Source: Deltaproteobacteria bacterium (GTDB lineage: Bacteria; Myxococcota_A; UBA9160; JAJDAL01). From it: a DNA stretch of 64,000 bases. Positions within the stretch are counted from its first letter, which is position 1, and each line of letters starts with the position of its first letter. Positions 1 to 7,131 of this stretch are shown in pieces. The stretch lies in assembly GCA_029261875.1 (NCBI GenBank), contig JAJDAL010000025.1, positions 1 through 64,000 of the forward strand, written 5' to 3'. Below the pieces are notes generated by a model. The model was not told the DNA's origin and searched no databases. It saw only the letters and a program-made list of their open reading frames with translations. Both the position numbers and the translations under genes were made by a program.

Positions 1-45
1 CTCGCGGACGAGGTGGCGGCCCGCTTCGTCGGGACCGGCGTTTGA
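1..45 (+). CDS. C-terminal end of an upstream gene (partial)
   Basis: The first 14 codons are open and read LADEVAARFVGTGV, then stop at TGA 43-45. In many deltaproteobacteria the gene before hrcA is hemW, a radical-SAM haem chaperone, and HemW proteins often end in a winged-helix segment resembling this tail. Fourteen residues cannot prove identity, so the product is left open. The stop overlaps the -35 element of a candidate promoter for hrcA. Confidence 0.45.
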   Translation, partial: LADEVAARFVGTGV

Positions 46-70
46 CGACCCACCCGGTCGGTGATATCTA
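42..70 (+). promoter_or_regulatory. candidate sigma-70 promoter for the hrcA operon
   Basis: TTGACG at 42-47 and TATCTA at 65-70 are separated by 17 nt. A TG dinucleotide at 62-63 makes an extended -10 (TGaTATCTA). The -35 overlaps the upstream stop codon. No CIRCE inverted repeat (TTAGCACTC-N9-GAGTGCTAA) is visible here, although the next gene is hrcA. Confidence 0.42.
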
Positions 71-108
71 CTCTTCGGTTTTTGTTGAGTTTTTTGGGGT
101 GACCCCGG

Positions 109-1170
109 ATGAAACGAGGCGCGGAAAAGCATCGCTCCGGCAAGCCGCTGACGGAGCGCCAGGAGTTGGTGCTGCGGGCGGTCGTGGCGAGCTACGTCGC
201 CGATGCGGCCCCCGTCGGATCCCCGACGCTCGCGCATTTGCTTCCGGTTCACCTGTCTTCTGCGAGTATTCGCAACACCATGGTGGAGCTCACGGCCGAA
301 GGGTTGATCGAGAAACCGCATCGATCTTCCGGACGCGTTCCCACCGAGCGCGGCCTGCGCCGCTTCGTCGACGACTTGCTCGAAGCGCGCACGCTCGAAA
401 ATTATCAACGCCGCGTCCTGGCCGACGGGTTGGCGGACACCGAGGCGGATGCGTTCGCACAGGTTGCATCGGCTTTGCTTTCCCGCAGCACCCATCAACT
501 CGGCTTCGTCGCGCGACCGCGTCTGGCGCGTTGGATCTTGCGCCACGTGAGTCTGGTGCGGCTCTCCCGCTCCACGGTGCTCGCGGTATTGGTGTCCGAT
601 ACCGGGGCCGCCCATCGACGCTTGTTGTCGAACGAAGACTGGGGCGATCCGATCGAACTCGACCGCATCGCATCGGCCTTGAACGAGCGCGTGGCGGGTC
701 GTTCGCTGGTCGAAGTGCGCGAAACCCTGCGCCGTGAAGCCCGCGAAATGCGTAGCCACGCGAGCGGTGTGATGCGGAGTGCCTTCGAGGTGGGATCCCT
801 CGCGTTTGCGCCCGGGGTGGGGGAGGACGGGCAACTCGTGATCGGTACGCGCACGATGTTGCTCGACCAACCCGAGTTCCAGGATCGCCGCCGTCTGCGC
901 GACTTCATGGCCGCCATCGAGACCAAGGAACTTTTGGTTTCCGTGCTCGACCGGATGCTGGAGGAGGAATGCGGCGTGAACGTGGCAATCGGTGAAGAGG
1001 TGGGTGAGCCCACGCTGGAAAACTGTGCGGTCGTGGCGGCCACCTACGGGGACGCCGGGTCGTCCCAGGGTGTGCTGGGTGTGTTGGGCCCGAGCCGCAT
1101 GGATTACGGACGGGTGATTCCGGTGGTCGAATGCCTGTCGGAACTCGTCACCGAAAGGCTGTCGGTGTGA
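109..1170 (+). CDS. hrcA: heat-inducible transcription repressor HrcA
   Basis: HrcA represses class I heat-shock operons and is kept active by GroEL. The 353-aa product has the expected N-terminal winged helix (about residues 12-85, including LSSASIRNTMVELTAEGLIE and HRSSGRVPTERGLRRFVDDL), followed by the GAF-like dimerisation region, and has normal family length. It starts at ATG 109 shortly after a candidate promoter. It is the first gene of hrcA-grpE-dnaK-dnaJ, the usual order, and overlaps grpE by 4 nt. Its target operator is not visible in the window, which is odd for an hrcA-linked operon. Confidence 0.93.
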   Translation: MKRGAEKHRSGKPLTERQELVLRAVVASYVADAAPVGSPTLAHLLPVHLSSASIRNTMVELTAEGLIEKPHRSSGRVPTERGLRRFVDDLLEARTLENYQRRVLADGLADTEADAFAQVASALLSRSTHQLGFVARPRLARWILRHVSLVRLSRSTVLAVLVSDTGAAHRRLLSNEDWGDPIELDRIASALNERVAGRSLVEVRETLRREAREMRSHASGVMRSAFEVGSLAFAPGVGEDGQLVIGTRTMLLDQPEFQDRRRLRDFMAAIETKELLVSVLDRMLEEECGVNVAIGEEVGEPTLENCAVVAATYGDAGSSQGVLGVLGPSRMDYGRVIPVVECLSELVTERLSV

Positions 1171-1925
1171 GCGCAAGACGACGCAACGGAAAATCCACCG
1201 AAGGGAACGAGCCCGCCGAAGCGAACGAATCCATCGAAGCGAACAAATCCGCCGAAGCGAACGAATCCACCGAAACCAAAGAAGGCTGGGAGACCCTCGA
1301 AGAAGAGGTCGAGCGCCTGGCCCCGAACCCCGAACTCGACGAAGCCCTGCGCGCCGCCACCGAGGCGATCGAGTCGCGCGAAACGACGAGTGCAGAAAGC
1401 CCCGCTTCCGGGGGCAAAGGCGCTGGCGGCCCGCAGGACGAGCTCAGCGTCGCCCGCGATCAGCTCCTGCGCCTACAGGCGGACTTCGAGAATTTTCGGC
1501 GCCGGGCCGCCCAGGAACGCCAGCACGCCCAACAGTATGGGCACCAGAATCTCGTCAAGGACCTTCTTCCAACGGTCGATAATTTGGAGCGTGCCCTCGA
1601 ACACGCGAAGAAGGGCGGCGAAAGCGGGGGCTTAGACGGTCTTCTGCAGGGCGTGGAGTTGGTCCTGCGCGATTGCATGGGCGTCCTGGAGCGTTACGGA
1701 CTGGAAGAGGTTCCCGCCCAGGGCGAGACATTCGATCCGAACATCCACGAAGCCATGACCCAAGTCCCCGGCGGAGATGCCCCGCCGAATAGCGTGATCG
1801 AGGTGTTCGAGAAGGGCTACCGCCTGCGGGATCGCATGCTGCGTCCCGCCAAAGTGGTCGTGGCGGCGCCCGACGGGACTCCGGCCGCGGCTGCCGCAAC
1901 GGAACCCGAGGAAACCGAAGAATAG
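1167..1925 (+). CDS. grpE: nucleotide exchange factor GrpE
   Basis: GrpE dimers release ADP from DnaK. The GTG at 1167 overlaps the hrcA stop (GTGA) and gives 252 aa; an in-frame ATG at 1131 lies inside hrcA and is less likely. The core is clear: a long coiled coil around LLRLQADFENFRRRAAQERQ, then LLPTVDNLERAL and a C-terminal beta domain ending in RPAKVVVA. The first about 85 residues are a low-complexity acidic extension with three 6-aa repeats (AEANES, IEANKS, AEANES). The alanine/glutamate-rich tail is also low complexity. Confidence 0.94.
   Translation: MSARRRNGKSTEGNEPAEANESIEANKSAEANESTETKEGWETLEEEVERLAPNPELDEALRAATEAIESRETTSAESPASGGKGAGGPQDELSVARDQLLRLQADFENFRRRAAQERQHAQQYGHQNLVKDLLPTVDNLERALEHAKKGGESGGLDGLLQGVELVLRDCMGVLERYGLEEVPAQGETFDPNIHEAMTQVPGGDAPPNSVIEVFEKGYRLRDRMLRPAKVVVAAPDGTPAAAAATEPEETEE
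1215..1268 (+). repeat. three in-frame 18-bp tandem repeats in grpE
   Basis: Three 18-nt units encode AEANES, IEANKS and AEANES, with a decayed fourth (TETKEG) after them. They sit in the disordered acidic N-terminal arm of GrpE, so copy number could vary without breaking the reading frame. Confidence 0.85.
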
Positions 1926-1965
1926 GGGCGCCCCGCGCGGGAGCCCCGAGCAAGGGGCAACCGGC

Positions 1966-3792
1966 GTGGGAAAAGTCATCGGGATCGATCTCGGAACCAC
2001 CAATTCCTGCGTTGCGGTGATGGAGGGCGGCAGCGCGCACGTCATCGCGAATTCCGAAGGCACGCGCACCACACCGTCGGTGGTGGGCTTCACGAACGAC
2101 GGTGAGAAGCTCGTGGGTCAGGTGGCCAAACGCCAGGCCGCCACCAATCCCGAACGCACGGTTTACGCCGCCAAGCGCTTGATCGGGCGCAAGTTCGATA
2201 GCGCGGAAGTCCGGCGCTTCGCATCGATTTCTCCCTTTCCCGTCGAACCGGCGGAGAATGGCGACGCTTGGATCCGCGTGGGCGAGCGCCTGCGTTCGCC
2301 CCAGGAAATTTCGGCCCTGGTTCTGATGAGTATGCGCGACGTGGCGTCGTCGTTTCTCGGCGAGCCCGTGACCGATGCCGTGATCACCGTTCCCGCGTAT
2401 TTCAGCGATTCCCAGCGCCAGGCCACGAAAGAGGCGGGAGCCATCGCGGGGCTCAACGTGGTGCGGATCATCAACGAACCCACCGCCGCCGCGCTCTCCT
2501 ACGGGTTGGAGCAAGATCAGAACAAGGTCATCGCCGTTTTCGATCTCGGCGGCGGAACCTTCGATATCTCGATCCTCGAATTGGGCGATGGCGTCTTCGA
2601 CGTGCGCAGCACCCACGGCGACACCTATCTCGGCGGCGAGGATTTCGACCAGCTTCTGGCCGAACACCTGATGGCGCAGTTTCGCGAGCAGACCGGAATC
2701 GACGTCAGCGAAGACAAGATGGCGCGACAACGCCTGAAGGAAGCCGCCGAACAGGCCAAGCAGGAGTTGTCTTCCGTCGAACGCACGGAGATCAGCTTGC
2801 CGTTTCTGGGAACCGCCGACGGTGTACCGAAACATCTGAACATCGAAATCACGCGCGAAAAGTTCGAGGCGTTGGTGGAGCCGCTCGTCGAGCGGTTGGT
2901 CGAACCCTGCAAAGTCGCCATGTCGTTGCCCGGTTTGCTCCCGGAACAGATCGACGAAGTCCTGCTGGTGGGCGGCATGACGCGCATGCCGCGGATTCAA
3001 CAGAAGGTGGCGGAAATCTTCGGCAAGCCGCCCCAGTGCGAAGTGAACCCCGACGAAGTGGTCGCCATGGGGGCCGCAATTCAGGGCGGCGTACTGAAGG
3101 GCGAAGTCAGCAACGTGATCCTGCTCGATGTGACGCCCCTGTCGTTGGGCGTCGAGACCCAGGGTGGCGTCATGACCCACGTGATCGAAAAGAACACCAC
3201 GATTCCCACGCGCGAAAGCAAGACGTTCTCGACCACCGAAGACCACCAATCCGTCGTCCGGATTCACGTACTGCAGGGCGAGCGGGAGATGGCGGAGGAC
3301 AACAAGACCCTGGGACGCTTCGAACTGGTGGGCATCCCGGCCGCCCCGCGGGGTGTGCCGCAGATCGAGGTGTCCTTCGACGTGGACGTGGACGGAGTGG
3401 TGAACGTTTCGGCGGTGGATCTCGGGACCGGGAAGTCCCAAGCCGTGCGTCTGAGCGCTTCCAGTGGCCTTACGGAGCAAGATGTGGCGCGCTTGCTCCA
3501 CGAAGCCGAGGCCCATCGCGCGGACGACCGGGAACGCCTGGCGGGCGCGGATCTGCGCAACCGGGCCGACGGGCTCATCTATGCTGCCGGGCGAACCCTG
3601 GCGGAATACGGCGACAAAATCGACGAGGAGCTGCGAATCGACCTCGAAAACGCCTACGACAAGACCCGCATGGCTCTCCAGGCCGGAGATCTCCAGGCTC
3701 TGGAGGTGGCCGTTGACGAACTCGCGACCCTCTCTTACAAAGTGACCGACACGCTGTATTCAAAACTTGGAAACAGCAGCCAAAACAGCTGA
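1966..3792 (+). CDS. dnaK: molecular chaperone DnaK (Hsp70)
   Basis: ATP-dependent Hsp70 working with DnaJ and GrpE. The GTG start at 1966 follows AAGGGG at 1952-1957. The product begins MGKVIGIDLGTTNSC (phosphate-1 motif) and contains VITVPAYFSDSQRQATKEAG, IINEPTAAALSYGL, FDLGGGTFDISILELGDGVF and the adenosine motif LVGGMTRMPRIQQ. The substrate-binding beta domain has LLDVTPLSLGVETQGGVMT and NTTIPT. At 608 aa it is about 30 residues shorter than E. coli DnaK. The lid tail is short and ends without the acidic EEVD-like tip common in bacterial DnaK. Confidence 0.97.
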   Translation: MGKVIGIDLGTTNSCVAVMEGGSAHVIANSEGTRTTPSVVGFTNDGEKLVGQVAKRQAATNPERTVYAAKRLIGRKFDSAEVRRFASISPFPVEPAENGDAWIRVGERLRSPQEISALVLMSMRDVASSFLGEPVTDAVITVPAYFSDSQRQATKEAGAIAGLNVVRIINEPTAAALSYGLEQDQNKVIAVFDLGGGTFDISILELGDGVFDVRSTHGDTYLGGEDFDQLLAEHLMAQFREQTGIDVSEDKMARQRLKEAAEQAKQELSSVERTEISLPFLGTADGVPKHLNIEITREKFEALVEPLVERLVEPCKVAMSLPGLLPEQIDEVLLVGGMTRMPRIQQKVAEIFGKPPQCEVNPDEVVAMGAAIQGGVLKGEVSNVILLDVTPLSLGVETQGGVMTHVIEKNTTIPTRESKTFSTTEDHQSVVRIHVLQGEREMAEDNKTLGRFELVGIPAAPRGVPQIEVSFDVDVDGVVNVSAVDLGTGKSQAVRLSASSGLTEQDVARLLHEAEAHRADDRERLAGADLRNRADGLIYAAGRTLAEYGDKIDEELRIDLENAYDKTRMALQAGDLQALEVAVDELATLSYKVTDTLYSKLGNSSQNS

Positions 3793-3796
3793 TTCC

Positions 3797-3815
3797 AACC
3801 GGTCTCGAGCCGGTT
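3797..3815 (+). other. small hairpin between dnaK and dnaJ
   Basis: AACCGG (3797-3802) and CCGGTT (3810-3815) form a 6-bp stem with a 7-nt loop, 13 nt before the dnaJ start. There is no T-run, so it is more likely an mRNA processing or translation-tuning element than a terminator. Confidence 0.4.
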
Positions 3816-3828
3816 CCCAAGAGATCCC

Positions 3829-4956
3829 TTGTCCAAGCGCGACTATTACGAAGTATTGGGCGTGTCCCGAGGCGTCGATGATGCGGAGCTGAAGAAGAGC
3901 TACCGCAAGCTGGCGCTGGAATTTCATCCCGACCGCAATCCCGACGACCCCCGAGCCGAGGACAAGTTCAAGGAAGTCTCGGAAGCCTATGCGGTGCTGG
4001 CGAATCCCGAAAAGCGGCGCGCCTACGATCGTTTCGGTTTCGAAGGGTTGGGGGCCAGCGGTGGACCCGGCCCGGGCTTCTCGGACTTCGGCGACCTCGG
4101 CAACTTCACCGATCTCTTCAACGATTTGTTTGGCGACGTGTTCGGCGGGGGGCGCGCTGGCGGTCGGCGACGCGGTCGCGGCCAACGCGGTGCGGACCTG
4201 CGTTACAACCTCGAAATCGACTTGAACGGTGTCCTCGAGGGCGTCGAGGCCAAAATCAAGATCCCCAAGATGCGCGGCTGTGAGACCTGCAGCGGCAGCG
4301 GGGCCAAACCCGGTACCCAGCCGGAATCCTGCCAGCGCTGCGGTGGAACGGGCCAGGTCATTTTTCAACAGGGCTTCTTTCGCATCAGTCGTCCCTGTGA
4401 CCAGTGCGGTGGGCAGGGGGAAACCGTGCGCCACCGCTGCGGCACCTGTCGCGGTGCCGGACGCGTAGAGGGGCAGCAATCCCTGACCGTGCGTGTGCCC
4501 GCCGGCGTCGACGACGGGATGCGGATGCGGCTTTCCGGCGAGGGCGAAGCGGGGGTGGCGGGCGGACCGCCAGGCGATCTCTACGTCGTGATCTCCGTCG
4601 CGCCCCATTCGCTGTTCACGCGCGACGGGCCGGACCTGCACTGCGAGGTTCCCGTGCGTTTCGTGCAGGCGACCCTGGGCACCGAGATCGAGGTGCCGAC
4701 CCTCGAAGGCAAGGTCGACATGCGGATTCCCGAGGGCACGCAATCGGGCAAGGTGTTGCGTTTGCGCGGCAAGGGCGTCCCGGGCTTGAATTCCACCTCG
4801 CGCGGTGATCAATTGGTGCATATCTTCGTCGAGGTCCCGACGAAGCTCACGGAGCGGCAACGCGAGCTGCTCGAGAAATTCGCAGAGGAGAGCGGCGACG
4901 AGGTCTCGCCCGTCACGAATGGCTTCCTCGACAAACTTCGCAAGATCTTCGATTAG
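3829..4956 (+). CDS. dnaJ: co-chaperone DnaJ (Hsp40)
   Basis: Stimulates DnaK ATPase and delivers substrates. The TTG start at 3829 is fixed by the conserved N-terminus MSKRDYYEVLGVSRGVDDAE. The J-domain has HPD at residues 33-35. A Gly/Phe-rich linker follows (about 75-115), then four zinc-binding CxxCxGxG-type repeats (CETCSGSG, CQRCGGTG, CDQCGGQG, CRGAGR preceded by RCGTC) and the C-terminal beta domains. The 375 aa are full length. It ends by overlapping the next gene. Confidence 0.97.
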   Translation: MSKRDYYEVLGVSRGVDDAELKKSYRKLALEFHPDRNPDDPRAEDKFKEVSEAYAVLANPEKRRAYDRFGFEGLGASGGPGPGFSDFGDLGNFTDLFNDLFGDVFGGGRAGGRRRGRGQRGADLRYNLEIDLNGVLEGVEAKIKIPKMRGCETCSGSGAKPGTQPESCQRCGGTGQVIFQQGFFRISRPCDQCGGQGETVRHRCGTCRGAGRVEGQQSLTVRVPAGVDDGMRMRLSGEGEAGVAGGPPGDLYVVISVAPHSLFTRDGPDLHCEVPVRFVQATLGTEIEVPTLEGKVDMRIPEGTQSGKVLRLRGKGVPGLNSTSRGDQLVHIFVEVPTKLTERQRELLEKFAEESGDEVSPVTNGFLDKLRKIFD

Positions 4957-7027
4957 CCGAAACTTCGGCCGGCTGGCGCTCGCGCTCGGGTTTGCGGGGC
5001 TCGTTTCCGGCTGCAGTTCGCTCGGATTCGGGCCGGCGGTGATTTCCGCCGACGCGCGCGCGCAGTTCGAAGCCGCCATGCGTCGAGCGGAGATCGACTC
5101 CCAGGGCGGAGACGCGGCCCTGGCGGCGTTCCTGCGCGATTGGCCCCGAACGTCCCTCGCCGACGATGCCGGTTTGCGCCGCGCGGAATTGCTGCGTACG
5201 GAAGGCGACAGTGCGGCCGCCGCGAAACAACTGGAGTGGGTGATCCGCTTGCACCCGCGCGGAGATCGCACGGGTGCGGCGCGGTTGTTGCTGGCACGCA
5301 TCGAGAGCGAGCGCGGCAATCTCGGCACCGCCTACCGCCTGGCGTCCGGGACGCCGACCGGTGGACTCACACCCGAAGAGCGCAACGTGCGCCATCGCCT
5401 GCTGGCTTCCCTCGCGGGCGAACTCGACGACTACGCGGCGGAGCTGCGTTGGTTGGCGGAGCTCCACGCGGATACCGAAGACGAACACGAGATCGCCATG
5501 CTCGACGTGGAGATCGATTCGATCGTGGCCCGCCTGGACGGCGCGCAGCTCGAGCGGGCGGCTTCCAAACTGGGTTCGCGCCCGATCGCCGGTCGCGTTC
5601 GTCTCCAGGCCGCGGATGCGGCGCTCGGACGCGGCGATCTGGAGGGCGCCCGGCGCCAGGTCGCTGCGGCGGCGCGCTTGCCTCTGTCGGAGATCGAACG
5701 CGAACGCCTCACCGCCCTTCGAGACAAACTCGAAGGGGGGGGCGAGCGCCCGCTGGAAGAGGTCGACCTACCGGACTACGCCGACTTGCGCGACGCGCGG
5801 CCCCCGTCGACGGCGGCGGCCCAGGGCACCCTGGGCGTGGTGCTTCCGCTTTCGGGACCTTTCGCGAGCTATGGGGAGCAGTGCTTGCGCGGCGTCTTGA
5901 TGGCCGCCGAGGTGTTCTCCGGATCGTCGGAAACGGGTCCCAACGTGCGTCTCGAGATTCGCGATTCCGCGGGCAACGCCGATCAGGCCGCGCAAGCGGT
6001 CATCGGTTTGGAAGCGGATTCCGAGGTCTCCGCCATCGTCGGCCCGCTGTTGGGCGGGGAATCCGAGTCCGCGGCGGGCGTGGCCGATCGCCGCGGGATT
6101 CCGTTGGTGTCGCTGACCGCCCGCGAGGAAGTGGCGCGCGGTCGTCCCGGCGTGTTTCGCATGGGGCGGAGTACGCGGGCCGAAGTGCAGGTCTTGGCGG
6201 ATTACGCTGTGCGCAACGGCCACGCGCGCTTCGCGATCCTCTATCCCGACGATGCCTACGGTCAGGGCCTCAAAGACCTGTTCTGGGACGCGGTAGAGCG
6301 CCGTGGAGGCCACGTGGTGGGCGTCAGCCGCTACGACCCCAAGTCCACCGACTTTGCCGACGGAATCCGCAGCATGATCGGATTCGCGTTGCTGGGGGAC
6401 GAAGAAAAGGAGGCGCTGAAAGAGCGCCGCATCATGCTTTCGCGCGCGAAGAAATTACCGCCCGAGGGCGCGGCGCTGCTGCGCGAAGAAGCGAAACTCC
6501 TGGTGGGCCCGGAGGGCGACCCCTTGCCCCCGATCGTCGATTTCGACGCGCTCTTCATTGCCGATTCCCATTCGAAGGCCGCGTTGATTGCGCCGCAGCT
6601 CGCGTTTCACGAGATCGTGGACGTTCGCTTGTTGGGCGCGAACGGTTGGAACCATCCCGATTTCTTGAAGATCGGACGCAAGCACGTGGACGGCGCCGTA
6701 TTTGCCGAAGCCTTTTACCCCCAAAGTAAAGCCCCGGTCGTCGCGGACTTCACGCGCCGTTACACGGCGCTGTACGACGCGCCCCCCGACGCACTCGCCG
6801 CGCAAGCATTCGATGCCACGAATCTCCTCCTGGTCCAGCTGGCGCGTGGACATCGCGATCGCGACGACTTGCGCGATGGCTTGCGTACCACGCGCGCATA
6901 CCCGGGGGCTTCGGGCGTCACCACCATGATGTCCGACGGGAATGCACAGAAACGTCCTTTCTTGTTGGGCGTTCAGGGGAGACGAATCGTTCCCGTCGAG
7001 GAGTTCCTACCAACCGAAGTCCGGTGA
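4919..7027 (+). CDS. lipoprotein with periplasmic-binding-protein fold (PBP-activator/LpoA-like)
   Basis: The ATG at 4919 lies inside the end of dnaJ and gives 702 aa with a lipoprotein signal: basic start, GRLALALGFAGLVSGC lipobox. Residues about 40-280 look like helical tetratricopeptide-type repeats. From about 300 the sequence (LGVVLPLSGPFASYGEQCLR, YPDDAYGQGLKDLF) matches the type-1 periplasmic binding fold. TPR plus this fold is the architecture of LpoA-like activators of penicillin-binding proteins, so envelope/peptidoglycan control is the best guess. An insertion of about 60 residues (near LKERRIMLSRAKKLPPEG) interrupts the fold. It follows dnaJ without a gap, so it is probably co-transcribed with the chaperones. 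Confidence 0.75.
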   Translation: MASSTNFARSSISRNFGRLALALGFAGLVSGCSSLGFGPAVISADARAQFEAAMRRAEIDSQGGDAALAAFLRDWPRTSLADDAGLRRAELLRTEGDSAAAAKQLEWVIRLHPRGDRTGAARLLLARIESERGNLGTAYRLASGTPTGGLTPEERNVRHRLLASLAGELDDYAAELRWLAELHADTEDEHEIAMLDVEIDSIVARLDGAQLERAASKLGSRPIAGRVRLQAADAALGRGDLEGARRQVAAAARLPLSEIERERLTALRDKLEGGGERPLEEVDLPDYADLRDARPPSTAAAQGTLGVVLPLSGPFASYGEQCLRGVLMAAEVFSGSSETGPNVRLEIRDSAGNADQAAQAVIGLEADSEVSAIVGPLLGGESESAAGVADRRGIPLVSLTAREEVARGRPGVFRMGRSTRAEVQVLADYAVRNGHARFAILYPDDAYGQGLKDLFWDAVERRGGHVVGVSRYDPKSTDFADGIRSMIGFALLGDEEKEALKERRIMLSRAKKLPPEGAALLREEAKLLVGPEGDPLPPIVDFDALFIADSHSKAALIAPQLAFHEIVDVRLLGANGWNHPDFLKIGRKHVDGAVFAEAFYPQSKAPVVADFTRRYTALYDAPPDALAAQAFDATNLLLVQLARGHRDRDDLRDGLRTTRAYPGASGVTTMMSDGNAQKRPFLLGVQGRRIVPVEEFLPTEVR

Positions 7028-7131
7028 ACACCGGCCGCGCTTTCGGGGTCTTGGAAACAATCGAATTTCGGTGACGGGAACGCACCGCAGACACCTCAAG
7101 TTGGCTCAAAACATCGTCGAAACACCGAACG

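Noticed and set aside
55..100. Possible degenerate CIRCE (ACTC...GAGT) before hrcA
   Set aside because: Only the inner four bases of each arm match and the spacer is 13 nt rather than 9.
1555..3516. 653-aa open frame on the - strand opposite grpE-dnaK
   Set aside because: It mirrors the dnaK/grpE codons, is His/Arg-rich with no recognisable domain, and overlaps well-supported genes. Long antisense frames are expected at this GC content.
7028..7131. Heat-shock promoter before lon
   Set aside because: TTGGAA and TTGGCT occur, but neither has an acceptable -10 at the right distance and no CCCCAT-type element is present.
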